DNA from: DAOUJI01 sp965237875
Lineage (GTDB): Bacteria > Chloroflexota > Dehalococcoidia > Lucifugimonadales > JAGWBF01
Assembly (NCBI GenBank): GCA_965237875.1
Contig: CBDEGP010000002.1
Span: 310,001 to 374,000 of the forward strand
Reading direction: 5' to 3'
Length of the DNA: 64,000 bases
A model generated the notes under the pieces. That model was not told where the DNA came from, did no database searches, and saw nothing but the letters and a program-made list of their open reading frames with translations. Position 1 is the first letter of the stretch. Every line of letters starts with the position of its first letter. Shown one piece after another: positions 17,181 through 24,261 of the stretch. The translations under genes were made by a program, and so were the position numbers.

Positions 17181-17199
17181 CGGCTCCCCGCCGCTTTTC
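17179..17199 (+). terminator. short terminator overlapping the primase stop
   Basis: AGCGG (17179-17183) pairs with CCGCT (17191-17195) followed by TTTCT. It is weak. The rest of the 211-base gap to the next gene shows only a Shine-Dalgarno at its end. Confidence 0.45.
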
Positions 17200-17391
17200 T
17201 GCGGGCTTCCCACCCCACCCCGCCTCTCCTAACGGGACTTGCTCCCGCCTCGCCGGTTCCCACTCTCACCGCACAGGAGGACCTATGCCCCATGCACGAC
17301 GGGCTTTGCCCGCCCACGGATTCCCGTAGGGAACCCGCAACTTGCTCATTCGCTACAGGACACAACACCACTGACAAGAAGGAGACACGAA

Positions 17392-18222
17392 ATGTTCAAC
17401 AAGAACGGCAACAACAACGGGCACGGCAACGGGACGGGCAACGGCCTCGTCCAGGTCAACGGCAACGGGCACAAGCCCGACGCCGCAATCGTCAGCGAGC
17501 ACGAGCTGCTCTGGGACGGGCTCTCGCCCGCCGTCAGCCAGGCGCTCGGACAGCCCCTGAACCCGGCGCTGGCCTCCCAGCGCAAGGGGCGCGGCGGGCG
17601 CAGCTTCGACTACCTCGAAGGCCACGTCGTCATCGAGCAGGCCAACCGCATCTTCGGCTACGGCGGTTGGGGCTACGAGTTGGCCGGCGACGTGACGCTG
17701 CGCCAGGTCGAGACCGTCGACACCCAGACGGGCGAGGTGAAGGTCTCGCTCGGCTACAGCGCCCCGGTGCGGGTCACCGTCGCGGGCGCGCTGCCCCGCG
17801 CCGACATCGGCGTCCACCCGGTGGCCGAGGACACCCTGGACGGCCACGACACGGCCATCAAGGCGGCCGTGACCGACGGCATGAAGCGGGCGTTCAGGAG
17901 CTTCGGCGTCCAATTCGGCAACGGGTTCTACGGCGACCAGCCGCAGGCCGGCAACCCGCCGCAGCCGCAACGCGTCCCCGCTCAGACCAACGGCAACTCC
18001 GGCCAGGCGCAGGGCGGGCGCAGCGAGTCCCAGATTGAAAAGCTGCGGAAGCGGCTCGTCGAGATCGCAGCCGAGCAGGGCCTCGACGAGGACCAGGTGC
18101 GGACGGCCGTCTTGGACCGGACGGGCAAGAGCATCAACGACCTGGACGGCACCGAGCTCGGGCCGCTCGTGGAGGCCGCCGCCAACAAGCTGCGGCAGAT
18201 GCAGCAGGCCCAGGCCGCCTAG
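17392..18222 (+). CDS. Rad52/Rad22-family single-strand annealing protein
   Basis: A 276-residue protein. Residues 45-185 form a Rad52/22 core: LNPALASQRKGRGGRSFDYL, then YLEGHVVIEQANRIFGYGGW, and HDTAIKAAVTDGMKRAFRSF with GVQFGNGFYG. The N-terminal 30 residues are an Asn-Gly repeat (NKNGNNNGHGNGTGNG), and a C-terminal helical region (IEKLRKRLVEIAAEQGLDED) probably binds a partner. It would anneal single strands during recombination. The ATG at 17392 has AAGGAG. A similar Asn-Gly tract occurs in the SNF2-like helicase of this module. Confidence 0.88.
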   Translation: MFNKNGNNNGHGNGTGNGLVQVNGNGHKPDAAIVSEHELLWDGLSPAVSQALGQPLNPALASQRKGRGGRSFDYLEGHVVIEQANRIFGYGGWGYELAGDVTLRQVETVDTQTGEVKVSLGYSAPVRVTVAGALPRADIGVHPVAEDTLDGHDTAIKAAVTDGMKRAFRSFGVQFGNGFYGDQPQAGNPPQPQRVPAQTNGNSGQAQGGRSESQIEKLRKRLVEIAAEQGLDEDQVRTAVLDRTGKSINDLDGTELGPLVEAAANKLRQMQQAQAA

Positions 18223-18249
18223 GTCTGCCGGTCAATCGGGTTCGGTTTC

Positions 18250-18284
18250 GAGCGGGGTCGTCTCTTCGGGGGGCGGCCCCGCTC
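18250..18284 (+). terminator. GC-rich terminator-like hairpin
   Basis: AGCGGGG-TCG (18251-18260) pairs with CGG-CCCCGCT near 18274-18283, then CCTTCATT. It follows the Rad52-like gene and belongs to the recurring family of GCCCCGCT(T/C)TC hairpins in this module. Confidence 0.6.
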
Positions 18285-18314
18285 CTTCATTACAGGACAA
18301 GGAGGCTACGAGCT

Positions 18315-18821
18315 ATGACAACGACTGAGACCTTGGTAAGCACACCCTGGGGCTGGACACACGACATCGAGGAGCTGGCCGAGGGCGTCTGGCGGGTCTG
18401 GACGCCCAGCCACGGCGGGCTGAAGCTCAGCCGGGAGCGGTGGGCCGCAATCCCCGCCTGCGTCCGGTCCGCCATGTTCACGCCCACCTTCGCCGAGGAG
18501 GACTGCGAGGAGCCCATCGTCAGGACGCTGCTCGGCCTGGGCGACGACAACGAGAGGGAGATGGCGCTGAAGGTGGCGGGCTACTTCGACCGCTACGCTC
18601 CAGCGCTCCCGCACCTCCGTGACTGCCCGCCGGGCATCCACTACCACGCCGTCGCCTACCGGGGCGGCTTCGGGACGGACCCGTTCGGGCGGTTCGACAC
18701 CCGCATCGAGGCCGAGTCGTTCACGGGCGACGCCGAGATGGTGCGGGCCTACGGGAAGCTGAAGGCCGTCGAGTGCAGCCGGACGCTCCCCCTCTGCCGG
18801 GCGGAAGGGGGCAGGCCATGA
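18315..18821 (+). CDS. hypothetical protein, DUF7007-like
   Basis: A 168-residue protein. Residues 10-45 (TPWGWTHDIEELAEGVWRVW, then TPSHGGLKLS) have the TPWG...SHGG pattern I associate with DUF7007-type proteins of mobile elements. The rest contains EEDCEEPIV and a helix EREMALKVAGYFDRYAP. Strong AAGGAGG. The stop overlaps the next ATG (ATGA), so it is co-translated with the TSCPD protein. Function unknown. Confidence 0.6.
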   Translation: MTTTETLVSTPWGWTHDIEELAEGVWRVWTPSHGGLKLSRERWAAIPACVRSAMFTPTFAEEDCEEPIVRTLLGLGDDNEREMALKVAGYFDRYAPALPHLRDCPPGIHYHAVAYRGGFGTDPFGRFDTRIEAESFTGDAEMVRAYGKLKAVECSRTLPLCRAEGGRP

Positions 18822-19219
18822 CCGCGACGACACGGCCCAGGCCCCGCAGCCTGCCCAGCACAACGACCAAGCTCCAGACGGAGTTCGGCAACCTCTACGT
18901 CACCGTCTCGACGGACGAGGACGGAGAGCCCTTCGAGGTCTTCGGCTGGCTGGGCAAGGGAGGCAGCTTCCAGCACGGCGTCACCGAGCTGGCCTGCCGG
19001 TTGATCTCCCTGCACCTGCGGCGCGGGACTCCCCTGGAGGAAATCATCGATCAGTGCCGGGGGATTCAGGAGATGCAGCCGTTCTTCAACACGATGCCCG
19101 ACGGCAAGAGCGTGGCGATCCTCGGACTCGGCGACGGGATAGCGCACATCCTCAAGGCCCACCTGAAGGCCAGGGAGGAGAGAAAGACGGAGCAGGCGGT
19201 CGAGGCGAAGGCCGCATAA
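18818..19219 (+). CDS. stand-alone TSCPD-domain protein
   Basis: A 133-residue protein. TKLQTEFGNLYVTVSTDEDG, then FEVFGWLGKGGSFQHGVTEL and ISLHLRRGTPLEEIIDQCRG match the TSCPD domain normally found at the C-terminus of B12-dependent ribonucleotide reductases (NrdJ) and in a few lone proteins. No reductase catalytic domain is nearby. The Cys residues lie at TELACRL and DQCRG, and the family's CxC pair is not obvious (position taken by GSF). The start ATG at 18818 overlaps the upstream stop. A regulatory or nucleotide-metabolism role is inference. Confidence 0.75.
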   Translation: MTATTRPRPRSLPSTTTKLQTEFGNLYVTVSTDEDGEPFEVFGWLGKGGSFQHGVTELACRLISLHLRRGTPLEEIIDQCRGIQEMQPFFNTMPDGKSVAILGLGDGIAHILKAHLKAREERKTEQAVEAKAA

Positions 19220-19242
19220 GCCGCACGGACACCGGCATCGAG

Positions 19243-19269
19243 GCGGGGCGGTCTCACGGGCTGCCCCGC
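19243..19269 (+). terminator. GC-rich terminator-like hairpin
   Basis: GCGGGGC (19243-19249) pairs with GCCCCGC (19263-19269), followed by TTCTCACTT. It follows the TSCPD gene. Confidence 0.65.
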
Positions 19270-19298
19270 TTCTCACTTACAGGAAGGAGGCGACGACG

Positions 19299-20399
19299 AT
19301 GGTAACGACGATTGACGACAGGGCGGAGGTCTTCTCCCGTCCCACGGCGCGGTTCGACGCAGACGGCAACCTGGAGGTGCGGGCATCGTCAGCCCTGGGC
19401 TGCCGCCGCGCCCTCTGGTACGCCGCGACCGGCTACGAGCCGACGAATCCCCCCAGCGAGGAGTCGCTGACGGCGATGGAGGCGGGCAACGCCCTTGAGC
19501 CGGTGGTGGTTCGGGCGATGGAGCGGGCGGGCTGGAAGGTCGATGCCGCCAATGCCCAGGACCCGCGGCAGGTGACCGTGCGGGTAGGCCCCAATCTGCT
19601 GGTAACCGGACACCCCGACGGCGCGGTGCGGTTGCCGATAGAGGGGGACGAAGCGGCTGCGCCGCAGCTCTTCCTCTTCGAGGGAGAGACGCACGGTCCC
19701 GCCTACGGCGACCCGATGGTCGTCGAGATCAAGACGCGGGGGCCGGAGGCGTTCCGCCGCTGGCAGACGCTGGGAGCCGAGCGCAGCCACCCGGCGTCGG
19801 TGGCCCAGGCCGCCTTCTACTCGCTCGGCGAGTTCGGCGACCTGCGGGACGCGGTCATCGCCACGATGGACACGGGAGCTCGCACCTGGGACTGGGAGCG
19901 GATTCCCGCCGGACGGCTGGAGCGGGCCTTGCAGGACGCCTGCGAGTGGCTCGGTGAGCTTGCCGCTCACCACGTCCGGAGCGGGCCTGACCCCGACGCG
20001 CTGCCGGAGCGGGACTTCTCCGCAACCAGCTGGCAGTGCCGAAGCTGCCCCTTCCTGGCGGTCTGCCTGCCGGGAGCGGCGGAAACGAGCGAAGAGACGG
20101 AGATAGAGGACAAGGAGGTGAGCGACGAAGAGGCACGGGACGCGGTGGCGGCCTACGCAGAGGCTCAGGAGTCCATCAAGGAGCCCGAAAAGGCCAAGCG
20201 CGCCGCGCTGGACACCCTGAAGGCGTGGATGCGCCGGCAGGGGGACTCGAAGGCGACGGTGGGGGGCCGCACGGTCACCCTCGTCAGCTCCACCAGGTAC
20301 TCCGTGAACCACCGCAGGCTGAACGAGGCCCTCGACCCGGTGGTCCGGGCCGAGATCGTCACCGAGAGCGAGTCGGAGTACGTGCGGGTGAACACCTAG
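19299..20399 (+). CDS. Cas4/RecB-like PD-(D/E)XK nuclease with probable Fe-S cluster
   Basis: A 366-residue protein. The nuclease motifs are in order: ASSALGCRRALWY (first Cys), GNALEPVVVRAMER, GHPDGAVRL (Asp), MVVEIKTRGPEAF (E-x-K), and QAAFYSLGEFG (Q-x3-Y). The C-terminal WQCRSCPFLAVCLPG supplies three more Cys, completing the four-Cys pattern of Cas4/AddB-like Fe-S nucleases. A helical extension (residues about 270-366) follows. No CRISPR array or other cas gene is present, so a role in recombination with the Rad52-like protein is more likely. Confidence 0.82.
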   Translation: MVTTIDDRAEVFSRPTARFDADGNLEVRASSALGCRRALWYAATGYEPTNPPSEESLTAMEAGNALEPVVVRAMERAGWKVDAANAQDPRQVTVRVGPNLLVTGHPDGAVRLPIEGDEAAAPQLFLFEGETHGPAYGDPMVVEIKTRGPEAFRRWQTLGAERSHPASVAQAAFYSLGEFGDLRDAVIATMDTGARTWDWERIPAGRLERALQDACEWLGELAAHHVRSGPDPDALPERDFSATSWQCRSCPFLAVCLPGAAETSEETEIEDKEVSDEEARDAVAAYAEAQESIKEPEKAKRAALDTLKAWMRRQGDSKATVGGRTVTLVSSTRYSVNHRRLNEALDPVVRAEIVTESESEYVRVNT

Positions 20400-20426
20400 A
20401 CGCTTCCCCTGTTGGGAGCGCAGGAC

Positions 20427-20459
20427 GGGGCCGTCTTCCCTTCTACAGGGGGCGGCCCC
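20427..20459 (+). terminator. GC-rich terminator-like hairpin
   Basis: GGGGCCG (20427-20433) pairs with CGGCCCC (20453-20459), followed by GCTTTCATT. It follows the Cas4-like gene. Confidence 0.65.
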
Positions 20460-20517
20460 GCTTTCATTCAAGACGGGCGCGGCAAGACCGCGCCACTTCA
20501 CACACAAGGAGAATCAA

Positions 20518-20895
20518 ATGGCACGCACCATCAACAAAGTCGAGCTATTGGGCAGGGTCGGAACGGACCCGGAGATGCAGTACACCCCCGGCGGCACGGC
20601 CGTCACCAAGCTGCGGCTGGCGACCGAGCGCTACCGCAAGGAGGGCGAGGACGCGACCGACTGGCACAACATCGTCTGCTGGAGCAACACCGCCGAGGCG
20701 GTCAACCAGTACGTCGCCAAGGGCGACCGCATCTACGTCGCCGGACGCCTCGTCCAGAACAGCTGGGAGGGCGACGACGGCCAGCGCCGCCACCGCACCG
20801 AGGTCCACGCCTCCGAGGTCGTGTTCCTCGACTCCCGCAACGGCAACGGCGACGCCGCGGACATCGAGCAGCCGGTCGGCGCCTCTCCCTTCTAG
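20518..20895 (+). CDS. ssb: single-stranded DNA-binding protein
   Basis: A 125-residue OB-fold SSB: NKVELLGRVGTDPEMQYTPG, then TKLRLATERYRKEG, DWHNIVCWSNTAEAVNQYVA and KGDRIYVAGRLVQNSWEGDD. It lacks the usual long acidic tail ending in DDDIPF; it ends QPVGASPF, so a short version of the protein-binding tip may remain (PF end). AAGGAG precedes the ATG. It would coat single strands during transfer and repair. Confidence 0.93.
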   Translation: MARTINKVELLGRVGTDPEMQYTPGGTAVTKLRLATERYRKEGEDATDWHNIVCWSNTAEAVNQYVAKGDRIYVAGRLVQNSWEGDDGQRRHRTEVHASEVVFLDSRNGNGDAADIEQPVGASPF

Positions 20896-20936
20896 TCCCA
20901 CAACCGCAGAGTGACGCCTTCCCGAAGGCGCAACCA

Positions 20937-20969
20937 CGGGGCCGCTCTCACCTAAAGGGGGCGGCCCCG
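20937..20969 (+). terminator. GC-rich terminator
   Basis: CGGGGCCGC (20937-20945) pairs perfectly with GCGGCCCCG (20961-20969), then CTCTTTGTTCT. It follows ssb. Confidence 0.75.
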
Positions 20970-21003
20970 CTCTTTGTTCTAACCGATAGCGAAGGAGGCC
21001 GAC

Positions 21004-21516
21004 ATGACCACGAAGAAGAAGACCACCACCAGGGACGCCGTTCTGCTGGACGCCCTGCGGAGCAACCTGAACCTGCTGGGCGAGCTGGCGGTGCGCTACG
21101 CCGTCGAGTTCCACCCGGAGCGTCCCATGGAGGACCTGCCCGTCATCTCCTGCCCCGAAGACGTGCGCAGGCTGCTGGGACCGGAGATGGCTCCCCTGGC
21201 CCAGGAGCAGCTGCGGGTGCTCCTGCTCAACACCAGGAACCAGGTCATGGGCCAGCGGGTCATCTACCAGGGCAACGTGTCCTCGGCCATCGTCCGGAAC
21301 GCCGAGGTCTTCCGCCCGGCGGTCATCGAGGCCGTCCCCAGCATCATCGTCAGCCACAACCACCCCTCCGGCGACCCGACCCCTAGCCCCGAGGACGCGG
21401 CCCTCACCCGCGAGCTGGTCCAGGCGGGCAAGCTGCTGGACATCGAGTTGCTGGACCACGTGGTCATCGGCGGGGAGCGGTTCGTAAGCCTCAAGGAACG
21501 GGGCCTCATGTCCTGA
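21004..21516 (+). CDS. radC: RadC-like JAB-domain protein
   Basis: A 170-residue protein matching the JAB half of RadC: LRVLLLNTRNQVMGQRVIYQ, then GNVSSAIVRNAEVFRPAVIE, the JAMM motif VSHNHPSGDPTPSPEDAALT (HxH...D intact) and LLDHVVIGGERFVSLKERGL. It lacks the N-terminal HhH part of chromosomal RadC (about 220 residues), as is common on mobile elements. The biochemical role is unclear despite the name; a metal-dependent hydrolase is likely. Confidence 0.9.
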   Translation: MTTKKKTTTRDAVLLDALRSNLNLLGELAVRYAVEFHPERPMEDLPVISCPEDVRRLLGPEMAPLAQEQLRVLLLNTRNQVMGQRVIYQGNVSSAIVRNAEVFRPAVIEAVPSIIVSHNHPSGDPTPSPEDAALTRELVQAGKLLDIELLDHVVIGGERFVSLKERGLMS

Positions 21517-21539
21517 CGGCCCACGCCGTCCGGCTCTCA

Positions 21540-21561
21540 CGCGGGGGGACACCCTCCCGCG
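21540..21561 (+). terminator. GC-rich hairpin
   Basis: CGCGGGGGG (21540-21548) pairs with CCTCCCGCG (21553-21561) with one mismatch, followed by CTTGAAT. It follows the radC-like gene. Confidence 0.55.
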
Positions 21562-21600
21562 CTTGAATCACCCACATCAAGGAACGAAAGGAGACTGCCC

Positions 21601-22227
21601 ATGTTGCAGACTCACACCATCGACCCCGAAGACCTGTTCACGATCACCGCCGGGGGTTTCTCGGCAACCGCCGACGCCTTCGCCCGCGACGAACAGACCG
21701 AGGGCCTCTGGTTCGTCTCGATGGTCGGCTCCCAGACGGCGCTCAAGGCGATCTGGGCGTCGCTCCTCAAGCAGCCCCCGGACGTTGCCCACATCATCAA
21801 GGGCGCGGACGGGATGGCGCTTCACGGCGGCTACCAGCGGTGCATCATCCCGTACGAGACCATCGGCACCTGGACGACCAAGATCGCCCGCCTGCCGGCG
21901 ACCGGCGGATGGCACGCCCTGGTGTACACGAAAACGGCGGAGTTCGGATACGAGAAGGACTCCTTCCTTTTGCTGGCGCAGTCGGAGGAGGATGCCCCGG
22001 CTCTCCACCACCGATTCCTCGACAAGCGCAGCCCGCTGCCCCTCCACGGCACCTGGGCCGGATGGCTCTGGGAGCGGGGCCTGGAGGAAGGGGAGATAGT
22101 CCCGCTGCAATCGGTGGGCGTCTCGGCCTACCGGTGCTCCCCCAAGGCCAAGAAGCTGCGCGAAGACCTGTCCGACGCGGTGTCGTCGGGCAGGCTGACG
22201 CTGCCCAGGGAGGCGTCCGATGGATAG
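21601..22227 (+). CDS. hypothetical protein
   Basis: A 208-residue protein of unknown family. It alternates strands and helices (FTITAGGFSATADAFARDEQ; LWFVSMVGSQTALKAIWASL; GWHALVYTKTAEFGYEKDSF) and ends in a basic helix (CSPKAKKLREDLSDAV). Good AAGGAG precedes the ATG. It overlaps the next gene by eight bases. The location in the replication module suggests an accessory role in the element's DNA handling. Confidence 0.55.
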   Translation: MLQTHTIDPEDLFTITAGGFSATADAFARDEQTEGLWFVSMVGSQTALKAIWASLLKQPPDVAHIIKGADGMALHGGYQRCIIPYETIGTWTTKIARLPATGGWHALVYTKTAEFGYEKDSFLLLAQSEEDAPALHHRFLDKRSPLPLHGTWAGWLWERGLEEGEIVPLQSVGVSAYRCSPKAKKLREDLSDAVSSGRLTLPREASDG

Positions 22228-22651
22228 GACCCTGAAGCGGGCCAAGCGCAACAGCAAGCGGCGCGGACAGCGCAACCACGGGGCATGGCAGCGGTTCTCC
22301 CCCGACGGGAAGACCTGCCGCTACTGCGAGCACGACGGATCGAAGCACCTGTGCCGGTCGGGGCAGCCCCACTTCTACCGGCCCGCCACGGAGGCGGAGC
22401 GGCGCGACCCCACGGTCATGCTCTACCGCCACACCCCCGTATCGAGTACGGGGCAGGCTCTGCCGGACGGCGGATCGATGCTGGTGCGGCGGATGACCGT
22501 CGCTGCCCGCGCCGAGCTGATAACCGCCTTCTGCACGGCGTGCGCCGAGAGCATCGGGACGCACCAGGTCCTGTGCTACCAGCGCAACGTGGGCGTCGGA
22601 GAGGTGGTCGGCATCGACACTCGCCACAAGGACCTGGCAATCGCCGCCTGA
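22220..22651 (+). CDS. small Cys/His-rich hypothetical protein with in-frame repeat
   Basis: A 143-residue protein with a basic N-terminus (RTLKRAKRNSKRRGQRNHG) and possible zinc ligands (CRYCEHDGSKHLC; TAFCTACAE). The dispersed repeat at 22435 adds PVSSTGQAL between VMLYRHT and PDGGSMLVRRMT, probably in a loop. The start overlaps the previous gene. Nucleic-acid binding is likely from the basic and Cys-rich segments. Family not recognised. Confidence 0.55.
   Translation: MDRTLKRAKRNSKRRGQRNHGAWQRFSPDGKTCRYCEHDGSKHLCRSGQPHFYRPATEAERRDPTVMLYRHTPVSSTGQALPDGGSMLVRRMTVAARAELITAFCTACAESIGTHQVLCYQRNVGVGEVVGIDTRHKDLAIAA
22435..22462 (+). repeat. in-frame palindromic repeat, copy C
   Basis: CCCCGTATCGAGTACGGGG (22435-22453) then CAGGCTCTG, read as PVSSTGQAL. 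It is identical in DNA to copy A over 28 bases. Confidence 0.9.
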
Positions 22652-22676
22652 AGCGGCATGAGAAAGGAGAGACGAC

Positions 22677-23751
22677 ATGAGACTCGCTGCACAAGCCAAA
22701 GGGGGCTACTACCCCACTCCCGAGCGGGTGGTGGACCTGATCGCCGAGCTGATTCACACCCCCACCGGCTACTACCACCGGGGCCGGGAGACCATCCGCA
22801 TCCTCGACCCCTGCTGCGGGGCCGGGGACGCCCTTGAGCGGTTGGCCGAGCGTCTGGACAGGCCCAACGCCCCCGTATCGCGTACGGGGCAGGCTCTGTC
22901 CATCGAGACCTACGGCGTGGAGCTGCACCGCGACCGGGCGGAGGAGGCCGAGAAGGTGCTCCACCGCACCCTGGCCTCGGACCTGTTCGCCACCTCGATA
23001 GCGAACGGGGCCTTCGGCCTGCTGCTCTTGAATCCGCCGTATGACTTTGATTCCGAAGACAAGCGGACGGAGCACGCCTTCTTGACGCAAACCACGCGCT
23101 ACCTGGCCGAGAGCGGCCTGCTGGTCTTCATCGTGCCACGGCAGCGCCTCGCGGTCTCGGCCCGCTACCTGTCCACCCACTACGGGCGGATGCGATGCTG
23201 GGCCTTCCCAGACCCTGAACGGGAGGTCTTCGACCAGGTGGTCTTGTTCGGCTATCGCAAGGCCGACCCCGTTCCCGACGCCCCCGCCGAGAGCATGGTG
23301 CTGGAGTGGGCGGTGGGAGAGCCGGAGCCCCTGCGCTCCCAGCGCCCACTCCTACTCCTACCCGGAGTACACCCCCGCCACCACGCCGAGCGGCGACGTC
23401 CTGTTCACCACCCGGACCGTCGATCCCGCCGCGGCTGCTGCCGAGGCCCGCCGGTCGGGGCTGTGGGCCAGCACGGAGATAACCGACACCCTCTGGCCCG
23501 CCAGGGACAACCGCACCCGGCCGCTGATGCCCCTCAAACGGGGGCACATGGCGATGCTGGTGGCGGCGGGCTTCCTCGACAACCTGGTGCTCGAAGGCGA
23601 CGACAGGCGCATCCTGGTCAAGGGCCGCACCTCGAAGGAGATGGTGTTGGTCGAGGACGCCCCGGAGAAGGAGGTCCACCGCGAGAAGCTGACGACGACC
23701 GTGGTGGCCCTCGACCTGGGCGACGGACGCATCGAGGACATAGCCGCCTAG
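22677..23751 (+). CDS. DUF6094-like N6-adenine methylase, frameshifted
   Basis: The N-terminal part (22677 to about 23345) has the methyltransferase motifs KGGYYPTPERVVDLIAELI, ILDPCCGAGDALERLAE (SAM loop), ETYGVELHRDRAEEAE and LLLLNPPYDFDSEDKR (NPPY catalytic motif), then LVFIVPRQRLA. After RSQR the frame shifts: the family-like continuation (HSYSYPEYTP, TTRTVDPAAAAAEARRSGLW, PLMPLKRGHMAMLVAAGFLD) is in the next frame, ending at 23751. One extra base in GCGCCCAC near 23343-23347 would explain it. The dispersed repeat adds APVSRTGQALS between the SAM loop and the acidic strand. Whether the indel is real or a sequencing error cannot be told here. Confidence 0.75.
22871..22898 (+). repeat. in-frame palindromic repeat, copy D
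   Basis: CCCCGTATCGCGTACGGGG (22871-22889) then CAGGCTCTG, read as PVSRTGQAL in the methylase. One base in the centre differs from the other copies (A to C), which changes the second Ser to Arg; the arms are unchanged. Confidence 0.9.
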
Positions 23752-23775
23752 ACGACTCACCCGGAGCTCTACCCA

Positions 23776-23817
23776 CGAGGCCCCGTTCATCCCCTACGGG
23801 AGACCGGCGGGGCCTCG
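23776..23817 (+). terminator. GC-rich terminator
   Basis: CGAGGCCCCG (23776-23785) pairs perfectly with CGGGGCCTCG (23808-23817), followed by CTTCGTTT. It follows the methylase gene. Confidence 0.75.
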
Positions 23818-23870
23818 CTTCGTTTGGACGCAACGGACTACACCCTCATATAAGGAAAGGAAGGTTGAAG

Positions 23871-24077
23871 ATGCAGACGACCATGACGCTGGAAGCCTGC
23901 TGCCGGTGCGGGCAGCCCATCGCCCCCGGCGAGCCCGCCATGCAGACCGCCTCGGTGGACATCATCGGCGGGCGGGCCGTCAGTTCCCCGGTGAAGGCGT
24001 ACCACCTGAAGGGTCGGTGCTACGACGAGTACAGGGCCGCCGAAGCCGCCCGCAGGGAGGCCCTGAAAGCCGCATAG
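23871..24077 (+). CDS. small zinc-ribbon-like protein
   Basis: A 68-residue protein with CCRCGQPIAPGEPAM and YHLKGRCYDEY, giving a CxxC plus H/C pattern suited to one zinc ion. AAGGAAAGGAAGG precedes the ATG at 23871. The open frame is continuous with the first frame of the upstream methylase, but the strong hairpin and own ribosome site show it is a separate gene. Function unknown. Confidence 0.6.
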   Translation: MQTTMTLEACCRCGQPIAPGEPAMQTASVDIIGGRAVSSPVKAYHLKGRCYDEYRAAEAARREALKAA

Positions 24078-24102
24078 ACGGCTGCACCTACAGCCGCACT
24101 CA

Positions 24103-24129
24103 CGAGGCCCGCCAACTGCGCGGGTCTCG
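24103..24129 (+). terminator. GC-rich hairpin
   Basis: CGAGGCCCGC (24103-24112) pairs with GCGGGTCTCG (24120-24129) with one G-T pair. A larger possible stem GGGACCCG/CGGGTCCC spans about 24163-24220. The 184-base gap has no gene. Confidence 0.5.
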
Positions 24130-24261
24130 CACGTTCAAGCAACCGCCTGGGGACGTTTCCAGGGACCCGCGACTCAGAAGCGTCCCCCACCGGGGGGCGT
24201 GGTGCGTCCCGGGTCCCGGCGTCGTCCTCCGGCCCACCACGGAAAAGGAGGACGACACGAC

